Of a stretch of DNA of 64,000 nucleotides, positions 44,749 to 54,849 are shown in pieces. The notes beneath the pieces are model-generated. The model was not told the origin of the DNA. It worked only from the letters and a program-made list of their open reading frames with translations, and did not search any database. The DNA comes from Hymenoscyphus infarciens (taxonomy: Eukaryota; Ascomycota; Leotiomycetes; Helotiales; Helotiaceae), in contig LLCB01000020.1 in NCBI GenBank assembly GCA_001414345.1, positions 62,001-126,000 of the forward strand, given 5' to 3'. Position numbers and translations under genes: made by a program. The stretch's first letter is position 1, and every line of letters starts with the position of its first letter.

Positions 44749-46553
44749 TTTTTGGAAGGATATTTTTGGCGGTTTGGGAAGTGAGAGACGGGTTGCTGTA
44801 GATGTTGGGATTAAGGGTATTTAACTAACTCACTGAACAACTTCTTGTTAACTCCGAATGCTTCCCGGATCCGGACATGAGTCATGCCGGATGATGATTT
44901 AGAAAATGGGTTTCTTGGTGAAAGTTTTCTTGAGAGGTTTTGTAATGCAAATAAACTGTGATACGTGAAAGAAAGAATGTGTCTTGAGTTTTCTTTTCTG
45001 ATAGTGGTGTGTTGGGGAGTTTAGGTAGGAGTTTAGGTTGCTTAGGCTCTCCGGTGGGTAGGCTCTTATCGCTAAATTTTAGGGGAGTCTCTAACCCTCA
45101 TTCTCGCTCGTTCTAGGTACACCGCGACTTTACTAGATTATAATAAATAAGATTAAACATTCGTACCCTAGGGGGAGTTGCTAGACTTCGAGGATAGTTT
45201 TTTATACGTCGTATTTTGTTACACATCGCATTTCTCTCATTGTCTTAAATATTTAAAACAAATGCCAGGAACTTGTGAGATCAGATGAAAGTGTTTTTTC
45301 TTAATTATTATCGTCTGAAAAAGGTTTTATTACACATCGTACTAGTAAAATTGTCCTAGATATGCTGAAGCTTTGTCATTCTGCCAACTTCTTCGTACTA
45401 GTACAATGGGTACTCGCAATCCTGGCTTGACTTTGCCTCTCGACTTGACCAGCCTGGGCACTTTTAGACGTAGCTCTCAAACTCGCCTCTTCCCTCTGGG
45501 CATCGACGTCCCTTAGCTCACCTCGACCACAACGAGAAGGGAAAGCACGACTCCAGCCGTCATCAAAAGTATAAACAAACCCGGTGCTTCCCCAATTGTT
45601 ATTTCATATAGCCGAAGTATCTCCCGGCGAAATTACCCTAATATCATCTTAACACCAATCCTAGAAGTGACCCTCTAAGCCCTTAGCAAAAATAAATATA
45701 CTTAAAACTCTAGTACACTATCTCTTAGAGAATTGAACTATATCTACGTATTCTATATTTAGTTACTCTATACTAAAGCTAACAATAGCGAATTCGGTAT
45801 CTATGCTTTAGTCTAGACGAAATATGTTAAGAGGGCTTTAAAGGTTAGTAAGAAGATTAATAGTAGGTGTGTATTATACTAGTCTAACTAGTTATTAGGA
45901 TTTGCCGTTTAGGGGATAAAAACAGCGTTTGTCATTTCATATAGCCGAAGTATCTTCTAGCGAAATTGCCCTAATATCATTCTAACACTAATCCTAGTCT
46001 AAGCTCTTAGTAAAAATAAATATACCTAAAACTCTAGTGCACTATCTCTTAGAGAATTGAACTATATCTATGTATTCTATATTTAGTTACTCTATGCTAA
46101 AGCTAACGATAGCGAATTCGGTATCTATGCTTTAGTCTAGACGAAATATGTTAAGAGGGCTTTAAGGGTTAGTAAGAAGGTTAATAGTAGGTGTACATTA
46201 TGCTAGTCTAACTAGTTGTTAGGATTTGCTGTTTAGGGGATAAAAACAGCGTGGGACTGGGAGGTAGAGTTTTTTAGAGAGCATGGATCACTTCTTAGAG
46301 CAGAAGACTGTTTATTTCAAGGTTGCTGGGATTGAATGTGTGTGAGTGGGGTATTTATCTATGAATCTATGTCATCCTATGCTCAGAAATGCCATCTAAA
46401 CAAAACAAAGAAAGAAACTGAGTCTAAAATTTATGCTAATCATACCTGATGAAATCGCAAAAGGGAATCGTAAGATAGGACAACACAGAAAAATGCAACG
46501 CTAAAATCGCTAAACCAAAATGATGTGACTTGGAAGTCCAGCTCGAAGAACCT
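44749..46553. other. Intergenic, contains a tandem duplication
   Basis: Holds the direct repeat 45598-46252. No gene found. The DNA is moderately AT-rich from 45040. Confidence 0.55.
45598..46252. repeat. Tandem direct repeat of a ~325-bp unit (two copies)
   Basis: Unit 1 is about 45598-45927, unit 2 about 45931-46252. Both run from ATTTCATATAGCCGAAGTAT to GGGGATAAAAACAGCG. They differ by scattered transitions (ACCCTAATATCATC/GCCCTAATATCATT, CTACGTATTC/CTATGTATTC) and a roughly 8-base length difference after AATCCTAG. No coding pattern seen. Flanks resemble normal DNA, so it looks like a non-autonomous repeat or a local duplication. Confidence 0.85.
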
Positions 46554-47537
46554 CTAGAAACTTCTCCTCCTTCTCCTTCCTCGTCTCTCTTGCCTCCACT
46601 CCTCGTCAACTCGACTACTACTTCCATGAATGATCCTCGTAACGACCAATCCTCTCGCAACATTCGCAACCATCTCCAGCCCATCATTAAGTTCCGGATC
46701 GTCTCCTCTCGCCCATCTAGTTCTGAATGAAGCAGCCGTAGCTGTAACAACTCGCTTTCCCTTGGGCCCAACCCATTTACCCTTGCGGTCGCTCATGTGA
46801 AGGGCTTCGATGGCACCTGCAAGTGCAGCAACTTTAGATGCTTCGAGAGCTTTGCTCTGAAGCATCTCTTGTCTGTCCTCGGGTGAAGGAAAGGATGAAT
46901 TACGTCGATGTTGGATTACTGGATGGTGATGATGTCGGTGGTGACGCCCCGGACGATGGTCATTAGTATCCCTCGTCCCGATCACAACCTCAACATCAGA
47001 TTCATCGACGGATTGCGTAGCAGTTTGAAATTTATCTTCAGGATGCTGATAATAATCGTTCTTCGGAGTCCTCCTCTCAAAAGATTCCTCTTTCTCCACA
47101 CGACCTCGGAGAGGTTGCTCCTCCTCGTCGTAAACAGTTCCTTCATCGTTCACAACTATCGTGGGAATATTGACATGCATCGAGGTCTCGGATGGAGCTT
47201 TCGAGGATGAACGTTCGCTGTTATGGTGAAAGACTTCTCGCTCCTTCTTTCGTAAATTTCGCTTGAGATGTCGCAGTTCTCTTCTAAGTTCACTCTCGGT
47301 AGTTCTATCACTCGCTCTGTCGTCTATCTGGCCCCGGTCCTTTCCATGAGAGTGCTCTTTTGGCGCATCATCGGCTCTTTCGCGCTCGCGCTCATCCTCA
47401 TCGAGATGGTGTTTCGCAGCAGCAACCGCCGCAGTGAAGATTACCGGTCCAAACTTTGTGAGGAAGGATTTCGTGGCATTCTTCAGAGCGGCGGATTTTT
47501 GTTTCGATATCTTGGGCCTTGAGGGGCTGTCTGGCAT
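46554..47537 (-). CDS. Basic, low-complexity hypothetical protein with a conserved C-terminal block
   Basis: Single exon, 327 aa, ATG at 47537. The order is a Lys-rich start (PKISKQKSAALKNATKSFL), an Ala-rich segment FGPVIFTAAVAAAKHHL, a long charged region (RELRHLKRNLRKKEREVF, likely coiled coil), a His-rich stretch HHRHHHHP, and a C-terminal block WVGPKGKRVVTATAASFRTRW ... GLEMVANVARGLVVTRIIHG. The last resembles the tail found in several fungal hypothetical proteins, where a GKR-(V/I)-(I/V)-TAA helix is followed by a Gly-rich hydrophobic helix. It ends with a poly-Arg tail (RRGRRRRRSF). Probably nuclear or membrane-associated, function unknown. Confidence 0.6.
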   Translation of the reverse strand: MPDSPSRPKISKQKSAALKNATKSFLTKFGPVIFTAAVAAAKHHLDEDERERERADDAPKEHSHGKDRGQIDDRASDRTTESELRRELRHLKRNLRKKEREVFHHNSERSSSKAPSETSMHVNIPTIVVNDEGTVYDEEEQPLRGRVEKEESFERRTPKNDYYQHPEDKFQTATQSVDESDVEVVIGTRDTNDHRPGRHHRHHHHPVIQHRRNSSFPSPEDRQEMLQSKALEASKVAALAGAIEALHMSDRKGKWVGPKGKRVVTATAASFRTRWARGDDPELNDGLEMVANVARGLVVTRIIHGSSSRVDEEWRQERRGRRRRRSF

Positions 47538-48747
47538 TTCTGTTCGTCTGAGTGTGTTCTCGGGTTTGAGAAAGGTGGTTTGGCTGATGGGTAGCTTGTA
47601 AAAGTTGATGCAAAATAATCAAACGAATGTAAGAAAGTAAAAGAAACTAAAAGAAACTAAAGAATGAAATGAAGTAAGCAGATGGGAGAGGGGAGATATG
47701 GGAGAGAGAGGGAGTGATTAATTCATCGCGGTCGAAATGATTGTAGGCACGCGCGAATGGAGAGCGCGTGATCATCATCGCGTGCACTCGATGAATCAGA
47801 ACTCTCAGCGCACCAGACTTCTGGTGCGTATGGTGAGGAGGAACTATTGTGGCGGAAAATAATGCGTGATGAGATGAAAGTATGAGTTGAAGTAGAAATG
47901 GTATTTGAGGATTGAGGCGGGGACGGCCCGGGGGTCCTGATCGGATTTTGAAAGCAGGAGGACCTGTCACGTGTTGGTGTGGCTGAACTTCTCAGGCGCC
48001 GCCACAATCGTCCCTTCGTTCCTCGAAAACATTTCACAGGCTAAACTGTCATATCACTACCTAGGTAGATGTAATGCGAAGGGCGTAGATATCGGAAGTT
48101 ACCACGCTTCTTCATCAGCGTTGTTGGGATATTTCGTCCCCCTCTTTGCCAGCTTTTGTACCGGTACGCCTTCCACAAAACTTGACAGGGAAAGTTGTTG
48201 TGGTTTAAACATTTTCCAGTTCTCTGCAAAGTTCTGAGAAGAATGCCACCGAGATGACTAATGAAGATGGCACCTGAAGCTGCAAGTGCCGTAAAATGGG
48301 AAACTTCGAACAAGTCGCTTGTGAAGGAAAGTGTCGCCCAAGGAGGAGTGCTCAACTATAGAGCAAAATACACGGTCTTTCACCAACTACTCAAGAGCAA
48401 TTTGCCTCCAACAGAGAAGGATTTCTCGCAAGATGCTTAATCTCTCGTCGGCGGTGGGGCGGAAACAATCCGTTCGGAAAACAAGTTACCCGTTTGAATG
48501 CAAACCCCTTTTTTTTTTCCCAAAGCTCTAAAGAATCGGAACTCTTGTGAGTAGGAACCCTGATTTTCTGATGGCCCCTCGATTCCCACGGTGTACTTGC
48601 ATCCGGTACGATGCCTAACTGCAAATTACTCTACACACTAATGTTCCAGGAATAATTCGAGCCCCAGCGAGCAAAATGACCACCATCCAATAATCAAAGA
48701 CCTAGAAGACAAAGCCAAGCACAAGGCGCACAACACCCCGTCCTCTA
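47538..48747. other. Intergenic
   Basis: The 5' region of the basic hypothetical gene and the 3' flank of the oxidase gene. It contains the palindrome CTACCTAGGTAG at 48057-48068. No gene found. Confidence 0.5.
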
Positions 48748-50529
48748 TCACAACAGTGGCGTCTCCAATTTCTCAACCCCTTGCGGATTCCAAAAAACCC
48801 CCTTAGGGTCGACAACTTCCTTAATCCCAACCAGCTTCCCCCAAGTTTCCTCCCCATAATAAAGTCTCGCAGCCTCTTCCCGAGTCAATTCCGTATCGAT
48901 ATAATTCGGGTAACCCAGAAAATCTCCATCAGGTTGTGCATCTGTAAGAGCTGTACTGAAAGCCTTGACGAAGGATATGATTTCTGGATCGAAAGGAGGG
49001 AGGAGGGTGGGTGTTGAGCCGAGATTCTAATATTGTGAGTAGGAAGTGGGAGGGAAGTATGAGCCAGGGAAGAGGAGGGAGAGGTTGCTTACTTGAACAA
49101 CCCAGAGAGAATCTCTATGGGAGTACGCTGATGATTGCGAAGAGGGAATGTTGACTTGACTGTCCCTTCCGCCGTAAAGGCCGATATAGGTAATCCACGG
49201 ATATTTTGATGATGATCCGTTGTTAATTATGTATGTGAAGAAACTTTCCACTGCTGTCCTAGTGAGTGGATGAGCTTCTCTGGTTACGACGGATTTGGAA
49301 TAGAAGGTTTGATGGGTGTCGTAACCTGTCAGCGGTTGGATGAGGGGTTCACCATCGGCTATGTCTTCTAAGCCTTCTAGCCAACTTCTGTATTGTATTG
49401 TACTGTTATCAGGTGTCGGCATTCCTTCAAGCATAGCTGGGAAAACGGTTTGAGAGAAGTACTCGAGGTCCCCGAAGTGCCATCCTCGAATGCTGAATTC
49501 GCCAGTGAAGCCTAAGGATATTTCGAGAGAGGTGTTTCGATCCATGTAGGGGGAGGTTGTAACGAAGTTTTGAAGTTTCAGGAAGATATCAACTGATGTG
49601 TCGACGGATTTCAGTGCTGAATCGAAAGTGATAGAGTAGCTGACGATTTGAGAGGGTGCCGGTTGAGTTTGGAGATAGAATGTTGTTACGATTCCGAAGC
49701 TATCTGCTGCTCCTCGGAGAGCGTAGTAGATGTCGGGATAGCTGGTTGGTGTTGTATGGATATAGCTTCCATTTGCTAAGATCACATCCATTGCAATGAT
49801 GGCGTCGAGTGCATAGCCTAGATTTTATTTGGGTCAGCAAGCTCTCCAGTGACAAGAAATTTCAAACAAGATTAGACTGCACGTCCGTTGGGGATTGGAA
49901 AGAAACTTCTTGCACGGAAATACATACCCCAGCGACGAGAAGAATAACCAAATCCTCCATGGGTATAATGGCCCCCAATACCAACTCCAGGGCAGGTACC
50001 ATGAGGAAGTGCTCTCTGACCCTGGTTAAAGATTCCCACTCCCAAATTTCCAAGTCGAACTCCACCCCCAGCAGTTACAATTCCAGTTGCTCGTAAACGT
50101 CAGTGGTTTAGTTCTTCTCTAAACTTGTAAAGGGTACTCACAACTATCCAAAGAAACCTCGTTGAAACCCTGCAAATCCACCACCAAACTACCATCTTTC
50201 CCACCAATTCCAAAGCTACCGAACGAGTGTCCTCCAGATCTTGGTTGTACCTTCACACCAGCTGAAACAGCGCAAGTGACGGAGTCGGAAACATGTTCGG
50301 GGGTGGTGGGCAAAGCGACAGCCGTGGGAGTGTACTGAAGTCGAAGATTGAATGGTGCAATTAACGAGCTCCAGTCAGAAGAGGAGTTCAAAGTGGTAGG
50401 AACATTTTTGCTTGCGAGACAGTCTTGCAGGGTTTGCTGCTGAGCGATAATGCCCTCTGGTAGACAAATTGTTTCAGAAGCTAGAAAGAAGAATAGGAAG
50501 GTGGAACCGATTGAACTGATTTGAAACAT
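48748..50529 (-). CDS. Secreted FAD-linked oxidase, VAO/BBE fold (AA7-type carbohydrate oxidase candidate)
   Basis: Exons 50529-50142, 50089-49928, 49817-49093 and 49026-48748; introns 52, 110 and 66 bp; 517 aa. The ATG is at 50529 (the frame's earlier start codon is GTG). Signal peptide MFQISSIGSTFLFFFLASET. The FAD-binding domain has PRSGGHSFGSFGIGG with His101 and GTCPGVGIGGHYTHGGFG with Cys162. Both residues that bind FAD covalently in glucooligosaccharide-oxidase-type enzymes are present, so a bicovalent flavin is expected. The C-terminal BBE motif is NYIDTELTREEAARLYYG and FWNPQGVE. Likely reaction: O2-dependent oxidation of an oligosaccharide or related alcohol outside the cell, giving H2O2. 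The family also includes alkaloid- and secondary-metabolite-forming oxidases, so the substrate is open. Confidence 0.92.
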
Positions 50530-52892
50530 GGTGATCACGTCGATGCCTACAGCATTGAGGTTAAAAGAAAGTGGCAGGAGAGAGGAATTAGTTAAACTTT
50601 TATATATGTCTAACTAAAGAAAATATGTAGGAATGTTTTCTTGTGAACCCGGAGTACTCGGAAGAAGAAGTTACAATTCCATTGCGGATAATTGTTAAAC
50701 TAGACCAAGACTCATTGAATTGCAAGGTAGCTGTCTCCAATACCACTGCGCGATTTATATTCTTCGAGGCTTCAACAAATAAAGTCCATAAAAGGCAAGC
50801 AGTACGTAGCTCGGCTTCCATGTTACAATCACTTCTACGGCGTAGTCGACTACGAATACTCGGGCCTTTCAATCCTCGGGTACCACGGCCCCCACGGACA
50901 GCTTAAGGAAGTAGAAAGTAGGGACACAGAAAACTTTCTTGCTAAACTTATGCATGAATGTGTCAATTTATGTGAAAACAAGGCTCGTATCCACGTCTGA
51001 GCAGAAAAAGAAGCAAGCTGGAAGAAGCTGAGATATCTTAAATAGAACCAGAACTGCTGCAGTCCAGTTAATGTTGGGAAATGAAAAACCAAAAGTACCT
51101 CAGGCGACTCTACGATCAGTAGCACGCAAAGTAGCCATTGCATTCTGAGCCCTCAAGACAAGCGCTAGTGCAAGATCGAAACACACTTCTTCAAGGTCCT
51201 CATGTATCAACGAGCAACTTTTCTTGCTGTCGAAAAGGAGGCCATTGTCGAAAAGCCGGCATACTTTCGTACGGCAAATAACTCCAAGCGGCAAGTTGCA
51301 TGTTTATCAAAATAACTTTGCTCTAGATCGCAGAACGAGCTGCCCAACTTGCAAGAATCGTTGTTGCACTTGGTAGTAATCATCCCATCAACCATTCAGC
51401 AGTTATCACTTTTATCGTTAGTGTTCTTACCATAAACCCAAACACCTTTTATAACAGATGGTGCCGGCCTAACAATTCTGGCCGTATGCCGCTTCGTTCT
51501 GTGCGAGTTTTACTTAGTTTACTGGTTGGATGACTTCCAACCTTGGCTGGTATAAAAGATGAGATTCCTGGATAATTTCTAGAATTTCTAGCGAGGACTA
51601 CTCATGGTCTGGAACGGCGCACTATAATAAATGTAAATGATAGAAAACATAGAAACAAACAAGAAAACTTTCTCCCGTGAGACCCAAACTAACAAAACAA
51701 GAAAGCCTCCAATAACTGGTAAAACCTCCACTGTGTAGGATGGAGGAGAAACAAACTCTTCTCAACGAGTAATAGACCATAACGACGAAACCTCCAACAT
51801 ATAAAGCAAAACAAGGAGGATTCGAGAAAAAAATCTCAACCACATGTACGGATGTTCGAATTGTAACACATAGAGAAGAGACAAACCCGCGTCTAACGAG
51901 CCAAAAAAAAACCTGCGTGCGCAGGAAGGATTGGCTAGTTGAAGGCATAATTCCTCTCTCCCTGTATGTCGCTTCTATTCAACTCAAGGGGGTTTACTTT
52001 GTGATCTCACAATTATTTCACATCCACAAAACGGACAAGTGAAGGTGGATGGTTCATGGTGATCGTACATCTGATTCGAAATAAGATCTGGGTAAGTGGT
52101 TAAAGCTTGACCCTTTATTTTCACCTCTAACACAGCCAAACATAATGCAATACCGTGTAGAAATCGACCGAATCTCAGATCTATTCAACATTGAAGTCGT
52201 CAAGATAATACCTCCGAGGGCAAGAAAACCGACGTGGTGAGAAAAGGTTGTCAAATCGAAGTCACCGGTCTTCGAAAACCTCTTTTCGTTTTCAGTACTG
52301 GGCACATTGGCACGAAAGTAGATTTCACATAAGCGAAACCGAGAGCAACCTTCTTGACTCTTGACTTCCCGGGTGGGGACTTTTCATGGTCAACTGAAGA
52401 TCAAGGGATAGCTGGTGTTTATTGTGATAGAGGGTGTAAACATGATTGGGGATTCGGAGCAACAGATTCAATGCGATTTCCCTGGTTTGAAAGATGCATT
52501 GTTTTGTCTTTTGGTTCTAGTTTTGGCGCTAGTTTGGTGGATGTAGTGAATATTTCTTTCCGTGGTATACATATATTAGGCTTTTTAGGAAGCATTTGGG
52601 GGAGACTTTGGGTTGTTTTATCTCAGAACAGGATTATGAGCAAAACAAACGTTTTACCTCAGCCTCAGAGACTCGAGGTCACGGGCCGTTTTGTAGTTGC
52701 GTTTTTTTCTCGAGTAATGATTCGTGGATTTTCTCATGCTTGTAACTTTGCTCCACTGGTATTGGGGCTTACATTTGTAGCTGGCGTTTCGGGGTCTCAC
52801 TCTCGTTTCGTACTTCGTAAACATGTATACGACTAAGGATTTCCAAAATGCTGCTAATTTTGTCGAAGACTAGCGAATCACGATAGTATTTG
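50530..52892. other. Gene-poor region upstream of the oxidase
   Basis: The oxidase promoter, with the TATA element at 50597-50606, is at the left end. The rest has short frames on both strands (50643-50906, 51207-51395, 51622-51948, 52054-52305, 52354-52836) with no family pattern. Parts may be decayed genes, as the SDR relic just to the right is. Confidence 0.5.
50597..50606 (-). promoter_or_regulatory. TATA box of the oxidase gene
   Basis: TATATAAAAG on the minus strand, about 70 nt upstream of the ATG at 50529. Sequence and spacing are good for a core promoter with a short leader. Confidence 0.5.
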
Positions 52893-53335
52893 AAGGGCAA
52901 GAAACCCCTGGCAACTAGAAGGGCTATCGCAATTGCTTTTGAAAAGGTTGGGTCGATATTTGTCGCGGACCAGACAGGAAAATGAGGTCGTGGTAGATTT
53001 GATCACTTCCACTTGCTTCTCGAATGCCACGTTCTTTGTCTACGATGTTGCCGACACTACTAAAAACCCATCCTGTGGTTGACCAAAGAGGTAGAGAGGT
53101 GTTTTTCGGGTCCAATCAATGTGCTTGTCAACAATGCTAGAATTGCAGCGATTGTTGCTCTAGAATTCTAAAAAGATATGAAACTGTGGCAAAAGGTTAC
53201 GCAAACGAATATTCTTAGAACAGTAACGCTCCTTCAAGCCTTTTTACCTGGAAACTTTCCTATTCAATAGACATTGGCAGCCGAATTGCTTGTATTGATA
53301 CATCGTACATAAGCGCATATTTAACATTACAAAGA
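52893..53335 (+). pseudogene. Short-chain dehydrogenase/reductase pseudogene
   Basis: Pieces of an SDR occur in order but in changing frames with stops: ATRRAIAIAFEKVGSIFVAD (nucleotide-binding strand and helix, with the Gly-rich TGxxxGxG mostly lost), VVVDLITSTCFSNATFFVYD followed by VADTT, then GPINVLVNNARIAA at 53109-53150 (the NNAG motif, Gly changed to Arg), WQKVTQTNILRTVTLLQAFLPGNFP, and IGSRIACIDTSYISAYLT, the equivalent of the catalytic Ser ... Tyr region, where the Lys after Tyr is not preserved. At least three frameshifts and several stops. No intron solution is evident. The mutations are not mainly CA/TG losses, so decay was not by RIP. Confidence 0.65.
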
Positions 53336-54849
53336 TGGCTTCCTACCCCCAAGGCTCTTCCAGCAGATACCAATCAGTATTAAACTTGTTTATAGGGAGC
53401 GTGTCAATAGTTATTATCCTAACTAACATTCAGTCCCTGATTACTGCAGCAGATTAGATTGCTCAGCTCTGCGTGTCGACTCTCTTCGATTCGAGCTCAG
53501 CAGACTATATTGGGCTGGCAAGGAGAAGTCCGAGACGCAAGCTGGCTAGGGTTGAGATGCTTAAGAGTTCGAATGACAGCATCAGAAACAAAAAATCTCG
53601 AAGTATGCCACGATCGTTGCAAGCATATGCTGGCAGATACTATGACAAATGAGGCACTTTCTTCATAGACATACGAAAACACCCTGTAAAGATTCATCAT
53701 TCGAAAATAGCTTTCCAGTGTAGAGATTCGTAGCTCTACAAACTTCGACACATGTATCAAGATGCTTTCGAATGGTCACCAGATTACGAAGACTCGGCTA
53801 GGAGAGCGCAGTTTCCCGAATGGGACTCTTTGTGCTTCGAAATGAGCTTTAATGTTCATAACGAAATCTTGATATGGGCGAGGTACACAAAACATAAGAA
53901 CACAAGACTTAAACCTGTCTTATAAGATTCCGGCAGAGATAACTACAAATATGAATGTCTGGGTGCTGAGAAGGAAATGCAAAACAGAATTTAAAATTTA
54001 AAACTGCCATACTACAAGGAGTCCAACGAGAGCAGTGGGGAAGCCTTTAACTCACTTTCGAGTTGTCGGTCATAGTAAATTTTAACGAAACGATGTAGCA
54101 GGACGTCGATGCCAAAAGCTTTTGCAACCCTTTTTCGTTCTGGAATATAAGAGCTAGTAGTGAGTACCAAAGTAACCCAATCCTTCTCAAGATGGTAGAA
54201 CGACTTTGCGGGGAACGACTTTGAGCAAACAATTGGGTTTATTCCTTCTGATATAATGAAGGAGTTTTTACAAACACGGCACTGGATATGCCTAGCAATT
54301 TTGAAGTGGAGGATGGGAATCAACTATACTCGCTTAACTTGCGTCAAGTTCCCAGTCCACTCACAACGAACCTCAACAGTTTCAAATTTGCCGGTATATG
54401 AAAGGCGTCTTGTTCTCTGTATGGTGGATTGCTGTGGACATGAAAAGTGGGAAAAAACCCAAACATCGGGTAATTCGAGTAAATTACTTGCGACAATTCG
54501 AGACTATTTAACCCCAGGTACATTGGAACAATCAAGTTACGAAGAATATTGTACTGGGAAGCTCAAACAACGGGTGGCTCGTTGCTGCCGCTTTTAATGT
54601 CCACTGCGTGGCTTGCAGACAATCGTTACAAAGGCGAGTGTCATTCTTTGTCGCATTGAAGTTCGATCGCCGCATGGGGGTTCTTTGGAACCGAACAAAG
54701 ACCATAGACTGGGAAGGGGTCGTCAAGTGAAGAATTTCTGTTTTTATTTCCCATTTTCTCGATTATTATTTGAAGGAACTCCGCCATTTCCATCCATTGA
54801 ATTCAACACAGAACTTTCGACCGGAACTACTGACTGATTAACTGAAAAT
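53336..54849. other. Gene-poor region upstream of the RING gene
   Basis: No supported gene. The 103-codon minus frame at 54012-54323 has CRVCKNSF and ends in a basic/acidic helix, but matches no family I know. 54600-54849 should contain the RING gene promoter and leader. Confidence 0.5.

Noticed and set aside
52354..52836. 160-codon plus frame with hydrophobic stretches
   Set aside because: Starts at TTG, no in-family pattern, and sits in decayed DNA; could be an old gene remnant but I cannot support it.
54012..54323. 103-codon minus frame with CRVCKNSF
   Set aside because: One Cys pair and no partner ligands; no family recognised; no splice extension found.
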